From Triatoma infestans (taxonomy: Eukaryota; Arthropoda; Insecta; Hemiptera; Reduviidae), in NCBI GenBank assembly GCA_011037195.1, contig JAAEAF010002486.1, positions 62,001 to 126,000 of the forward strand: 64,000 nucleotides of DNA. Direction: 5' to 3'. This document shows positions 1-9,275 of the stretch, piece by piece. Below the pieces are notes generated by a model. The model was given only the letters and a program-made list of their open reading frames with translations. It searched no databases and was not told where the DNA came from. Position 1 is the stretch's first letter, and every line of letters begins with the position of its first letter. Both the position numbers and the translations under genes were made by a program.

Positions 1-480
1 ATTTTTGTGAGTTTTCTGAAGTCATCTGAATTTTTTAATAGTATTTTCAGCTTGTTTTTGCATAATTGGGTTTCAAAAGAAGTGCCGATTTTTTTTTTAA
101 TTTCTTCAATAGTAGCTTGGTAATTTTCTGTGTTCAATATAAAAATTGGTGGGATTTTCATCTGTTTGTTTGAGTTAATCTGTGGTTCTTCAGTTTCAAT
201 TTCGGATAACGGTGCATATTTATTGTACGTTGGTATTTGTGGTCTGTTGTAAACATATGTTTTTTGGTTGCGAGAGTGTGTTGTAGTTTGGTCAATCTGC
301 ATTTCTTTGTCATATACAGCTAGCCGTGGAAAATTAGAATTGGAATTTAAGTCCAAAATTTTTCGGGTGATTGTGAAGTTCGGGGTTTTTTGAAAGAGAT
401 AGGAGGAGGTCTGTACTTACCCTCATCGATAATATTTCCTTGGTCTTCATCTAATATTTGTTGTGCTCAATGAGTTAATG
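1..480 (-). pseudogene. LINE ORF1 (gag-like) fragment, cut by the window edge
   Basis: Reading leftwards from about 420, one open frame runs to the window edge and includes the stretch MKIPPIFILNTENYQATIEE, followed by an F-E-T-Q and an N-S-D-D-F-R-K-L-T-K segment. This pattern (a PPI box, then an N-Y-x-x-x-I box, then a D-D-[FY]-R box) is what I know from the PRE_C2HC-type region of gag-like ORF1 proteins of Jockey-like LINEs, which bind the element RNA. The zinc-knuckle part would lie beyond the left edge and cannot be seen. Upstream (about 400-480) a second frame reads ILDEDQGNIIDEGKYRPPP; the two frames can be joined by one shift in the A-run near 385-395, so the copy is probably dead. 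A GGTAAGTA splice-donor-like string on this strand near 415 is a possible coincidence. The family call is by recall of the pattern only. Confidence 0.5.
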
Positions 481-721
481 CTTCTTCCTTCCTTATGCTC
501 ATGTTAATGAGTGAATTAGATGTTTTCTTTCTTCTCCCTTTTCAAGGGATTGCTTGTTTGTCAATTGCCTTGTTTTTCACCTTTAAAAACTTCCAGAAAA
601 GTCAGTGCAGCATTTTCAGTAAGAGAAAGTAAAATAGTTATTTCAAAAATTTATACAGATGAGGTGAAAAAGTTTATTTTTATTTATCACCTGAAAAAAT
701 TATTTTCGTAACAATAAAGTT

Positions 722-1000
722 TTTCCGGGGTGGAGGCGTTAACCCCAAGGCGCTGGAGGACCACGGTTTTTTTTAAAGGGGTATACTCCCCTTGGCTTTA
801 AAGCCAGTGATCCAGGGAAGGTAGCCCTAGAGTGTGTCCTGTAATTTCCTTTGTAGAATATGTAGGGTGTTGTCGTGTGATGTGATGTTTACTGTTTTGG
901 TGAATGGGCAAAGGGTAATGAGCTGGTGCCCGTGGGATTGCTAACCCCAAGATGACTGCTTGTCTCGATCACCCCCTGCGGGAGTGAATTTGGCCCAAGC
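722..1000 (-). mobile_element. Diverged type I SINE (leader plus broken tRNA-like head)
   Basis: Read on the minus strand this starts with a CCCGCAGGGGGT end and matches, with gaps, the leader found in the type I SINEs at 5461, 15455 and 44691 (shared blocks around CCCACGGG, CAGCTCA, AAAACAGTA and ACTGGC...AAGCC). It runs into a degraded head (GTGGT, then CTCCAGCGCC, then ACGCC...CCCCGG) and stops before the SINE body. It is the oldest-looking copy of the leader and lacks the 3' tail. Confidence 0.55.
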
Positions 1001-1029
1001 TTTATGAACGGCTAGTGGAGGATTAGGAA

Positions 1030-1345
1030 AAACGAAGAATTGTACCAGCTGTACACAAGAACGAAGACATCGTGACCTTTATAAGAAAGGTCGTCTCCGC
1101 TGGTTAGGTCATGTGGAGAGAATGGAAGAGGTTAGACTGCCCAAAACGCTCCTCTATGGTCGACCCGATGGTGCTCGCCGGAGAGGAAGACCTCGCTTGC
1201 GTTGGCTGGACGATCTCCAAGATGACCTCACCTCAATGGGTGTTAGGCGGTGGAGAATGAAGGCCAAAGACAGGGATGTAAGGCAGAAGCTTGTGGACGA
1301 GGCCCGGGTCCTTTAGGACTGTAGTGCCATAATAATAATAATAGA
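1030..1345 (+). pseudogene. LINE 3' end: C-terminus of reverse transcriptase protein with (TAA)n tail
   Basis: The frame reads RLRWLGHVERMEEVRLPKTL, then LYGRPDGARRRGRPRLRWLD and ends VDEARVL-stop at about 1315. The block R-L-R-W-x-G-H-V-x-R-M, then a G-R-x-x-G-x-R-R-R-G-R-P-R-x-R-W box, is the usual C-terminal tail of a group of insect non-LTR retrotransposon ORF2 proteins. Just upstream (1030-1095) a shifted frame gives N-E-E-L-Y-Q-L-Y and D-I-V-T-F-I-R-K of the same domain, so there is one frameshift. After the stop, a short 3' UTR ends in TAATAATAATAATAG, a microsatellite tail rather than poly(A). A longer relative with the same tail lies at 55785-56755. The copy is 5' truncated, with no RT catalytic motifs, and cannot be active. 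Confidence 0.75.
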
Positions 1346-1938
1346 TATAAATACAAATACATATTGTCTGGCAGTTATTAAATATATTTATCATGAAAAG
1401 AATCTTTTTTATACCAAACATTTTGTAAATAAATAAAAAATAAACATTGAGTAAATAAGCGACCCTTCTCCCTACCCTGCTCCCGAACAATACATACACT
1501 GTGTACACATAAACTAATAGATAAATTTATTGAGAAATATTCATGATGTAAGAAATATTTGCGTAACATCCAACAGCACATCAGAACACGTACATACTTT
1601 GAACATTACTTGTAATAAAATAAGTAATCTTTGTTTAGATATTTATTTATTTAAAAAAAATAATAATGATAATGATAATGAATAATTACAGGTAATTAGA
1701 ATGTCCAATATCTTTTTCTTTTCTTTTTTTCTTGGCATAGATTTTTCACTATACAGCCAGCGCTTACGACAACTTTACAATCTCCGTATCTCTTATACAT
1801 TACATGCAGTATAATAATTTACATTTAATGATATTTAATTTTTTAGATAATTTAGATCAAGAATTCATATACTAGTTCGATGATATTCTGTAAACTGCAA
1901 TAAGAGGAATCAAGTAAGTGTTTTACGCTAGATATTTT
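1346..1938. other. AT-rich DNA, no gene seen
   Basis: AT-rich, with short A/T runs and an AATGAT microsatellite-like patch near 1660-1685. Open frames here are short and stop in all directions. I see no coding or RNA signature. Confidence 0.6.
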
Positions 1939-2298
1939 TACTTTCTCTTACTTCTAGTAAGAAGAATCGTGTCAAGTTTTCAATATCGAGTTTTCACCGG
2001 ACCGTTTTGGGGTCCCTGAGTCCAAAAAAAAGGGTTTTCAGAAAATGGTCTGTGTGTGTGTATGAACAGCATAGAAAAAATCGTAGAAAGTCCAAACTTG
2101 ATATTCCGTTTAATATCACCATGGGATCTGACAGTAGGTTAACTGTCAAAATTCTTCTACAGAAAGTACCACTTTACTAATTTTTTTTTTTTACTTTTTC
2201 GCGATTTTCTTAAAAATGGCTCTAACGATTTTCTTAAAACTAGGTATAACAACTACACATACAAAGATCTACAACTTTTATTTGAAACGTTTCTCCGG

Positions 2299-2310
2299 GA
2301 AACTTCATTT
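2299..2310. repeat. Target site duplication, left copy (GAAACTTCATTT)
   Basis: Identical 12 bp recur at 3455-3466, bracketing the LINE and its poly(A) tail. The same block in other family H copies reads GAAAATTCATTTAAGG, so this is pre-existing family H sequence. Confidence 0.85.
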
Positions 2311-3454
2311 TTTTTTTTTTTGGCCTTCTGTTCATGCAGATTAGCCATTATTACTGGTCTAGATTAATTACAGAGTGATTCTATTGGTTACTATGAATCT
2401 GAAGATAGCTTGATGGTGGTCTATGTTGGCTTGAATGAGGATCAACCGTAAATTAGTGGGCATAGCTACCTTGTTTACTAGCATTCTAGAATCAGATGGT
2501 TTGCATCCGGGGATTCAGCTTCCCCACAAGTGCACAGTTTGTTGGGGATGGCCCCGATACGAAAGAGGTGGCTCGGGGAGCGATTATGGTTTATTCTTAA
2601 TCGGACAATAGTGATGTAAAAGGATCTATTTTCATTTGTTGAGGAGTACCAGGTTTTGAGAGGAATAGTGGGCTGAATTGTGGAGTAATACTGCGCTTTA
2701 ATTCTTGAGGACTTATCGTAGTTCTCTTGCCACAGAGAATAGTGGATTCTTTTTGACAAGCCTTTCACATCTGCCACTAAATAAGGATCTGAATTTATAG
2801 AACCGACATTACTGGCTTCTTTAGCCAAGGCGTCAGTATGGCCTCTTATCCAAACAATCCGGATTCTTGATCGAAAATTTCGAGAAAGTATCATTTCTAA
2901 AATCTCTAATACTGTGGCCGAAAGATTCTTACCGGGATGTCTCAGCTTCGTTACTACCGATCTGTTGTCTGTAAAGATCAATATATCCTTATCCGAATTA
3001 ATCGCACGGTCTCTCGCATACCTGATTGCTTCTTTAACCGTAATTAGTTCCGCACTAAATATCGAAGCGAAGTCTTTAAGACGAAACAGGCTAGAACTAT
3101 TCTCTGTTGGATCGAAGAAAGCACATCCTACCCCATCGTTGCTTTTGGAGCCGTCTGTGAAAATCCAGTGGCTATCTGGAAAGTATCTGTCAATTCGTTC
3201 CATTAATAATGATGTGTTCATTCTATCTGAAATATTTTGATCGTATTGGTAAAAGTTAGTATGACAAAATTTATGTTGTGCTATGGCGAGTTTGAAGTCG
3301 TGTGAGTAATATAGGAGTTTGTTACGTCTTATCAGTGGATGTGAGTAGTTGGATATGTCGCAGTAACATTCGATTAGTATTGGGGTTTTCTTTAACCTCC
3401 AATACTGCTCTGTTAGAACTCTGGTAGTGAGGATCGGTATCTGTTTAGAAACGA
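2311..3454 (-). pseudogene. 5'-truncated LINE with RNase H domain and C-terminal knuckle
   Basis: A single 328-codon frame (3464 down to 2478) encodes an RNase H-like domain: F-T-D-G-S-K (D104), S-A-E-L (E139), F-T-D-N-R-S (D166) and W-I-R-G-H-T-D-A-L-A-K-E-A (H209, D211). A C-x-C-x9-H-x4-C motif (C311, C313, H323, C328) follows. This order is typical of the C-terminal half of ORF2 in I, R1 or Jockey-group LINEs, where RNase H degrades the RNA template. The final RNase H motif is shortened: the usual I-x-G-N-E-x-x between H-T and D-A-L-A-K is missing. The 3' end carries a poly(A) tail (T-run 2311-2321) and GAAACTTCATTT is duplicated at 2299-2310 and 3455-3466. The ATG and first residues lie in the right-hand duplication, so the start is not native. 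RT and endonuclease are absent. Confidence 0.88.
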
Positions 3455-4066
3455 GAAACTTCATTTAAGGGTACTTTTGGGGGAGAGATGGGGTCATAGT
3501 TTCTACTAAAGTCCTATTTCAATTTATTACACAATTCTGTCATCTAAATAATATTAATTGAAATTAAATATGTTGTTGAAATTCCAAGTTTGAAAAAAAA
3601 TCGGATGACCGGAAGTGCGCGTTTTTATTAGGAAATATTTTTCAGTTTTCTATTTCCTCTAAAACGACTCTAACGATTTTCTTTAAACTTGGAATGTGAA
3701 CTACACATATAAAAAGCTACAAATTTTATTTGTAACATTTCTTTTAAATAAAGTCATTTAACGAGGTTTTTGGGAGAGGGATAGGGTTATGTTTTTCTCT
3801 AAAGGGCTATCATAGTTGATAATACAATTCTATCATCCAAACAAAATTAATTATAAAATAAATAGATTGCCAAAATTCTGAGTTTCAAGAAAATTAGTAA
3901 ACCCGATGTTCGTTTTTTTTTCATCTTTTGCGATTTTCTCCATAAAAACATCGACGAATTTCATTAAATTTGATATACTAACTATAAAATTTGTCAATCA
4001 CAATTTTGAAAACTAGAGTAGGAGAATGTTATGTGAGTGTTTTACACTCGACTTTTTTTTTTTTTT

Positions 4067-5289
4067 AATCTGATTTTGTCTTTGCCTGATTGGTCAGTCT
4101 TCCAACGTATCAATTAAACATGACAATAAAATCATACTAAACCAGGTTTCTGGCCTTAGTAACAAAAGTCATGTGACTTTTTCAGGCAGTTTCAGCGCTG
4201 GTTGGGTTCTTCCCCAATATGATGCTAACACGCTTTGTGAGCAAACAAAAAGTAATAATAATAAAAAATTCAAGTTACATGAGAAAACATTAAGTCTACA
4301 TTTTCCAGGACATTGGTTTCAGTAGTTCGTCAATTAACGTGTCAACTACCGTCAATTCGTCTATTAATAGGTTAACACCATTTTAAAACATAAGAAATAT
4401 AATTATTTGAAGAAACTTCAATTATAGTGTAACTTGATGTTGCATTATTCTTCTTTTATTTCATAAACCAGACTAAAAGACTAAAAGACAAAACTTTCAG
4501 GTTCCGTGTTGAAGAACTAGAACATTTAGTATAAAGGTGCACGATGTGAATAGACAGCCGTCATAGCTAACAATGGTGCCGCCTAATGCAGCGAAATACC
4601 AACTAACTGTACTAACTAGCTCTACTCCTCCAGCTTTACTCTACTAATGTCTCTTTTTATACTTTTTTTTAGAGACAAAAACTAGGAAATTATAATGGAA
4701 TTTAAAAATGGAAAACGTGTTCCATTTCATGAGCACGAATTCCAAGGAATTTGTTTTTAAAAACTTTATTATTTCACGACTATAATGACATTTATGGATT
4801 ATTTTGTTGTTTTTGTATTTTAAATTAATGTTCATTAAAGAATGGTACGGCTTATACAATAAAAAATCTTGGAATTTAATGCACATGTTTTTTTACTTGG
4901 CTGGAATACTAATTAGACTGCTTGACATAACTTTTAATCTAACCGTTTCATTTGTCTGCTTGTATCTGCCTTTACGTTTTTTTATCTGTAATCTTAATAA
5001 AAAATATTTATTTTTTGTTTTAATCAGGATTATTTATAAAAAAAAAAACACGTTCAGCTTCGAATACTGAATGTAGGCATTAAGCAAAACATTTTCTGCA
5101 CCAAATATATCAATTTTACAGTCGCGCGAGTGTTTCACTTCAGATTTTTTTTTTTAACATCAAATTAAAACTTTTTTTCATTTTATACTGGGGCACGCGC
5201 CAGTAATCATGGCATGGGGGGGGGCAAAACCTTTTTTTTCTATCGCAATAAATCTTTACTCAGACAAATTAAACCCTTTGTGTTAATGA
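4067..5289. other. AT-rich DNA with a family H end stub
   Basis: Mostly AT-rich with no coding signal. GCGCGAGTGTTTCACTTCAG followed by a T-run at about 5125-5156 matches the 3' terminus of family H and is a stub of an otherwise lost copy. A G-run lies at 5214-5223. Open frames at 4644-5070 are rich in F, I, K and Y and look like chance. Confidence 0.5.
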
Positions 5290-5448
5290 ATATGTGAATG
5301 GGCCCGCAATGCTGGATAATATCTGGTATTTTATCCGTCGTAGCATGCATATTTCATTTTGTTCCTGACCGGTTTCGGATTTTCATCCATCGTCAGAGCA
5401 AATTCACCAAGAAAGTGTAGAGAGTTCACTTCAAAGTAATGTTTCTGT
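5290..5448 (-). mobile_element. Penelope-like element end, family B (left part)
   Basis: On the minus strand it contains a hammerhead-like core followed by the block GCATGCTACGACGGATAAAA, then GCAATGCTGG and a GGGCCCATTCACAT stretch. The same sequence occurs twice, in opposite directions, at 34831-35187. It is split by the type I SINE and resumes at 5931 with TGTTGGTTG, as in the intact copy near 34967. No PLE coding sequence is attached. Confidence 0.7.
5363..5398 (-). ncRNA. Hammerhead-like ribozyme core, PLE family B
   Basis: On the minus strand: CTGACGA, one extra T, GGAT-GAAA-ATCC hairpin, GAAA, then ACCGGT and C. This fits C-U-G-A-N-G-A, stem II, G-A-A-A, short stem III and a U-C cleavage position. 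Only two base pairs of stem I can be drawn, so activity is doubtful. Hammerhead motifs are known in Penelope-like elements. Confidence 0.5.
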
Positions 5449-5460
5449 TACACTCACACT

Positions 5461-5918
5461 GCCCGCAAGGGTATCTGTATAGCATACAAGGGAGTAGTTA
5501 CTTGGAGAGTAGCGACTCCACGGGTTACCACAGCTCAGTATTCCATGCATTTCGTCAGAACAGTACACAATCATTTAAACTACATACACTCTACACTTTA
5601 CAGACAAGGACAAATACGTACCCAAATTAGGGTATTAGTTAATTGGCATAAGCCAAGGGAGAATGAAAGGGGAGGGATTAGATCAGTGGTTGCGCTCTGG
5701 TCTAGTAACACGAAGCTCCCGGTTTCGAATCCAGCATGCTGCCCAAAGATTTTCTCTTCCTAGGAGCCTCTACAACTTACTGTCCGGTGATGGGCAGTGT
5801 TGTCGTCTGTAGCTACAGAACACTGCTTGGAGGCCTGAAGTGCACTGAAAAGGCTCCGGGGTGCACAATAGATCTTTCAGGTCGCAGTGCGATAATTCCC
5901 CTACAACAATCTACAATC
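5461..5918 (+). mobile_element. Type I SINE with leader, inserted in a PLE end
   Basis: It begins GCCCGCAAGGGTATCTG. A leader of about 210 bp precedes a tRNA-like head (GGATTAGATCAGTGGTTGCG as box A region, GGTTTCGAATCCAGC as box B near 5722-5736). The SINE body follows (CTTCCTAGGAGCCTCTACA, CTGTCCGGTGATGGGCAGTG), then a tail CACAATAGATCTTTCAGGTC...TCCCCTACAACAATC. The 12-bp TACACTCACACT is repeated at 5449-5460 and 5919-5930, so leader and SINE moved together as one 458-bp unit. RNA polymerase III would normally start near the tRNA-like head, so how the upstream leader is transcribed is unclear. No protein is encoded. Confidence 0.88.
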
Positions 5919-5930
5919 TACACTCACACT

Positions 5931-6575
5931 TGTTGGTTGTATATATGTAGGGAGGTTATAAGGTTATGTCACTGTGTGTGTGTGTGTGTGTGTGTGTATT
6001 TAATGAAAAATGGAATTAATTATGATTAGACATTAGAAAACAGTGTATAATAAATAGCATGTTTTGAAGAATACTTTATAACTAAATTTTAATAGTGGTG
6101 TTAAGTATGCTCAGTGTTTTATCAAGTCATTTTTATAATGACGGAGGGGGGGGGAGATATTTCAGGAGTATACTGTACTAATAAGAATAGATAAAATTTG
6201 AAGAAAGGCAATGCTGAGTTTATGGACAGTCAAAAGCTTGTATAAGTAATAAATAAATGTGACATACAAGCAGGATTAATACAAGAAAATATATAAGTAA
6301 ATTGATATGTAAGAAGGTTGGCAGCAAATGGCAATTCGAAGATGATTATTAAAATAAATAATAGACGAAATCAAATGTATTCGTTTTTATTTATCATGCT
6401 TATTTTTTAAAATTATATTAATTTATGTTTAAATTACATTAAGAAAATTTTGAGAGAGATGTGGTGGCATTTGTAAAGGTATTTTTTAAAAGGGCACGTT
6501 AGAAGATTTTCAAAATATATCATGCAAATAATCTGTATTTTAATCGGGGGGGAAAAATTGATTAGTTTCTCTAAT
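5931..6575. other. PLE remnant, (GT)n and AT-rich DNA
   Basis: 5931-5950 continues the family B PLE end. A (TG)n run of about 13 units lies at 5972-5998. The rest is AT-rich with a G-run at 6145-6154. No gene seen. Confidence 0.55.
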
Positions 6576-7397
6576 TTTTATTTCCTCTAACTAGTATTAG
6601 AGGAAGTATTGTAATCGTGTCAAATTTTTCGATTTAGAGTTTTCACCGGAAATACATGTTTTGAGGTCCCCTGAGTCCAAAAAAGTGGTTTTTAGCAAAT
6701 GGTGTATATTGTCAAAATGAAAAATCACAGCAAGTTCAAAATTGACATTGTGTGTGGATATGGAATGAAACTTGCCTGTCCAAATTCCTCAACTGGATGA
6801 CCCCCCCCCCCTACGGAATGAATTTTTCACTTTTTTTGTTGCAATATTTTCAAAAACGGTTCCAACTATTTTTTTTTTGTTGTTGTAAACTTGGCACATT
6901 AACTACATATACAAATAGCTAGCAACTTTCATTTGAAACATTTCTCTCGGAAAATTCATATAAGAGAGCTTTTATTCTAGAGTTAGGGTTATGTTTTCCA
7001 TTAAAGTGCATTTTCGTTTATTATATAATTGTATCATCAAAATAATATTAAATAGGATTAAATATGTTGCAAATATGCCGAATTTAAAGAAAAATCTGTT
7101 GACCGGAAGTGCATTTCTACTGACTAGTTTTTCACTTTGCTCGAGACTTTTATAAAAAAAAAAAAAGCGCTCCAACAATTTTCTTTGAATTCAGTAAATC
7201 GTCTATACGTACATACAAAGAGCTACAACTTTTATTTGAAACATTTCACCTGGGAAAATTCATTTTAGGTGGTTTTAGGGTGAAGGGTGGGGTTAGGTTT
7301 TCCTCTAACTCGGCTATTTTAGATTATTATACAATTCTATCATGTAAATAATATTAATTAGAATTAAATATGTTTTCAAAATTCTGAATTTCAAGAA
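6576..7397 (+). mobile_element. Family H element, 3' end lost
   Basis: It opens with CTCTAACTAGTATTAGAGGAAGTATTG and follows the family layout, including GAGTTTTCACCGG, CCTGAGTCCAAAAAAGTGG and two monomers (accGGAAGTGCATTT near 7100). The microsatellite is almost absent. The right part is interrupted at 7398 by a SINE and not recovered beyond it. Confidence 0.75.
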
Positions 7398-7530
7398 TGG
7401 CAGTGCGTCACCGGACAGTGAGCTGTAGAGGCTCTTAGGAAGAAAAGAATATAAGGGCAGCACACTGGGACTCGAACCCGGGGCCTCCGCGTCGAATAGT
7501 ACGCTAACCACTTAGCTATTCCCTTCCCGT
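7398..7530 (-). mobile_element. Truncated tRNA-like SINE
   Basis: On the minus strand: GAAGGGAATAGCTAAGTGG (box A region), CCCGGGTTCGAGTCCCAG (box B) and CTCTACAGCTCACTGTCCGG, stopping at GTGACGCACTGCC. The tail is missing, so the subfamily cannot be assigned. It lies inside a family H copy. Confidence 0.8.
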
Positions 7531-8304
7531 AAATTTAGTTTATAAATTGGAACAATCAGCAATCGAGGATGAAAATCATTTTGTAATTTTTTTTCTTTTT
7601 ATAAAATAGTTTTTATTACTATCTAAAATCTATGTAAATATATATATATATATATATAAATGGTATTAATTAATATAATAATTAATAAATTATAAATATG
7701 ACGGAAGTGTTAATTAAAATGCAAGTGTTGAAGAAAGTTACGGTATTGTTAACAAACACCGTGATGAGAAATGTAACAAACAACAACAGCTATGCGTGCT
7801 CTCAACGGGACTATAGCCGTCAACTACACAGACATTCTACAAGTATTGTTTTGTTGTTTGTTATTTCATTAACTAGCATGTTTAATAATTTACACGCACA
7901 ATTACAATATTAACGCTAAAGATTAACAACTTTAAAAATATTTTGAAAAAAGATTTTCATTTCTTAAAAGTGACTAATAGTAAATTTTAAAAAAAAATGG
8001 AATTTTTTTAAACGTTGATTCTGACAGGATTTCCATAACAGACATATAAACAAATCTTAAATGTAGGTCATTACAAAATGTTACTCCCACCCTCGTATTG
8101 AAATAGTATTAAGAAATAAAAAAAAAATTGAATGCATTTTGAATTGAATGATTTTGTAAAGAGATTGACTCTTGAGTATTAGCACAGAAAACATCGCAGC
8201 AAGAGCAATGTTTTTACATTATTGGAATAAATAATTTAAGTCTTCGCAAAAAAATAATTTATTTTTATTTCTTAACAAAAGAAATAAAAAAAAAAAAAAA
8301 AAAT
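7531..8304. other. AT-rich DNA, no gene seen
   Basis: Contains a (TA)n tract near 7637-7660 and a long A-run at 8286-8303 abutting the next family H copy. The open frame at 7698-7913 has no recognisable domain. Confidence 0.55.
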
Positions 8305-8782
8305 TCTCTTACTCCTAGTAAGAGGAAGTATTGTAATCCTGTCAAATTTTCGATATCGAGTTTTCACCGGAAATATCCGTTTTGAGGTCCGCTGGGTCCA
8401 AAGAAGTGTTTTTTAGCAAATAGTTTCTGAGTATGTGTGTGTGAACAGCATAGCTCAAAAACGAAAAACTGTTGAAAGTTGAAACTTGATATTCCGTTTA
8501 GGTATCACCATGGGATCTGACAGTACGATATCTGTCAAAATTCCTCAACCGGAAGTACGATTTTCTTTAAACTTGGCATATCAACTACACATACAAAGAG
8601 CTACAACTTTTATTTGAAACATTTCTCCGAGAAAATTCATTTAAGGGTACTTTTTGGGGAGGGCTGGGGTTAGGTTTTCATCTAAAGTGCTATTTCAGTT
8701 TATTAGACAATTCCGTCATCTAAATAATGGTAATTAGAATTAAATATGTTGTTGAAATTCCGAGTTTGAAAAAAAATTGTTA
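8305..8782 (+). mobile_element. Family H element, one-monomer form, truncated
   Basis: Good match to the family start (TCTCTTACTCCTAGTAAGAG) and 5' blocks, with a short GT tract. An internal deletion joins CAACCGGAAGTAC directly to GATTTTCTTTAAACTTGGC. It ends after GTTGTTGAAATTCCGAGTTTG, so the second monomer and 3' terminus are absent. Its 5' blocks closely resemble the copy at 21894. Confidence 0.8.
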
Positions 8783-9129
8783 CAAACAACATTGCCCATT
8801 ACAGGATGGTGAGTTATAGGAGGTATAATGCATGTGAGAAGGAGAGAGCATTCGAGAAAATGGATTTTAGAGTAATAAACTAGAATATATATGCTGAAAA
8901 CTGTATGATGAAAGAACACACAATCTGCAAGGACTTTATAAGTATTTCGAAGTTAGGCAGCGAGAGAAATATAAAGAGACAGACTTGCTGAGTGATGAGA
9001 AGATAGTAGAAGGTTGCTGACTGATTGTAAACTGATCGTAAACTGTCCTGGATTGTATTGTAGTCCTCTTTTTATATGAATTGAACTGTCCCTTCCTAGT
9101 CTGGCCTAGGTGGGAAGTAACCAACTTTT
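8783..9129. other. Unassigned DNA
   Basis: No repeat match or gene recognised; moderately AT-rich. Confidence 0.5.
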
Positions 9130-9275
9130 TTGATCCAATTTTGTGTTTCCTCCGCTCTTCGGATCCCATTACAGAGGCTTCTAGGGCCTGAAAATCTAAG
9201 GGCAGCTTTGCTGGATTCGAACCCATACCTCCGCGTGAAAATCCAGCCAATGAACTGATCCCGCCCCTCAAAACG
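9130..9275 (-). mobile_element. Degraded tRNA-like SINE
   Basis: On the minus strand: GGTTCGAATCCAGCAAAGCT, preceded by CGCGGAGGTATG and followed by GATTTTCAGGCCCTAGAAGCCTCTG. Head and body are recognisable but strongly diverged and the tail is lost. Confidence 0.6.

Larger units (their letters stand above)
1939..4066 (+). mobile_element. Family H element (HINE-like), split by a LINE
   Basis: It starts TACTTTCTCTTACTTCTAG and ends with TATGTGAGTGTTTTACACTC and a T-run. It has all the blocks of the family: TATCGAGTTTTCACCGGA, the GAGTCCAAAAAA block, a short GT microsatellite, an ATTCCGTTTA block and repeated CCGGAAGTGCG-type monomer starts (about 3608 and later). Its middle is interrupted by the LINE at 2311-3454, flanked by a 12-bp duplication of family H sequence, so this copy predates the LINE. 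Without the LINE it is about 1 kb. No coding capacity. Confidence 0.85.

Noticed and set aside
415..425. GGTAAGTA as a real splice donor of a host gene on the minus strand
   Set aside because: The frame continues on both sides after a small shift with residues typical of a LINE ORF1, so the match is probably chance, although a spliced gene cannot be fully excluded.
1233..1581. Minus-strand frames overlapping the LINE C-terminus
   Set aside because: Antisense to a recognised coding frame and spanning its microsatellite tail.
2914..3240. 108-codon plus-strand frame
   Set aside because: Antisense of the RNase H domain; the minus frame has all the domain motifs.
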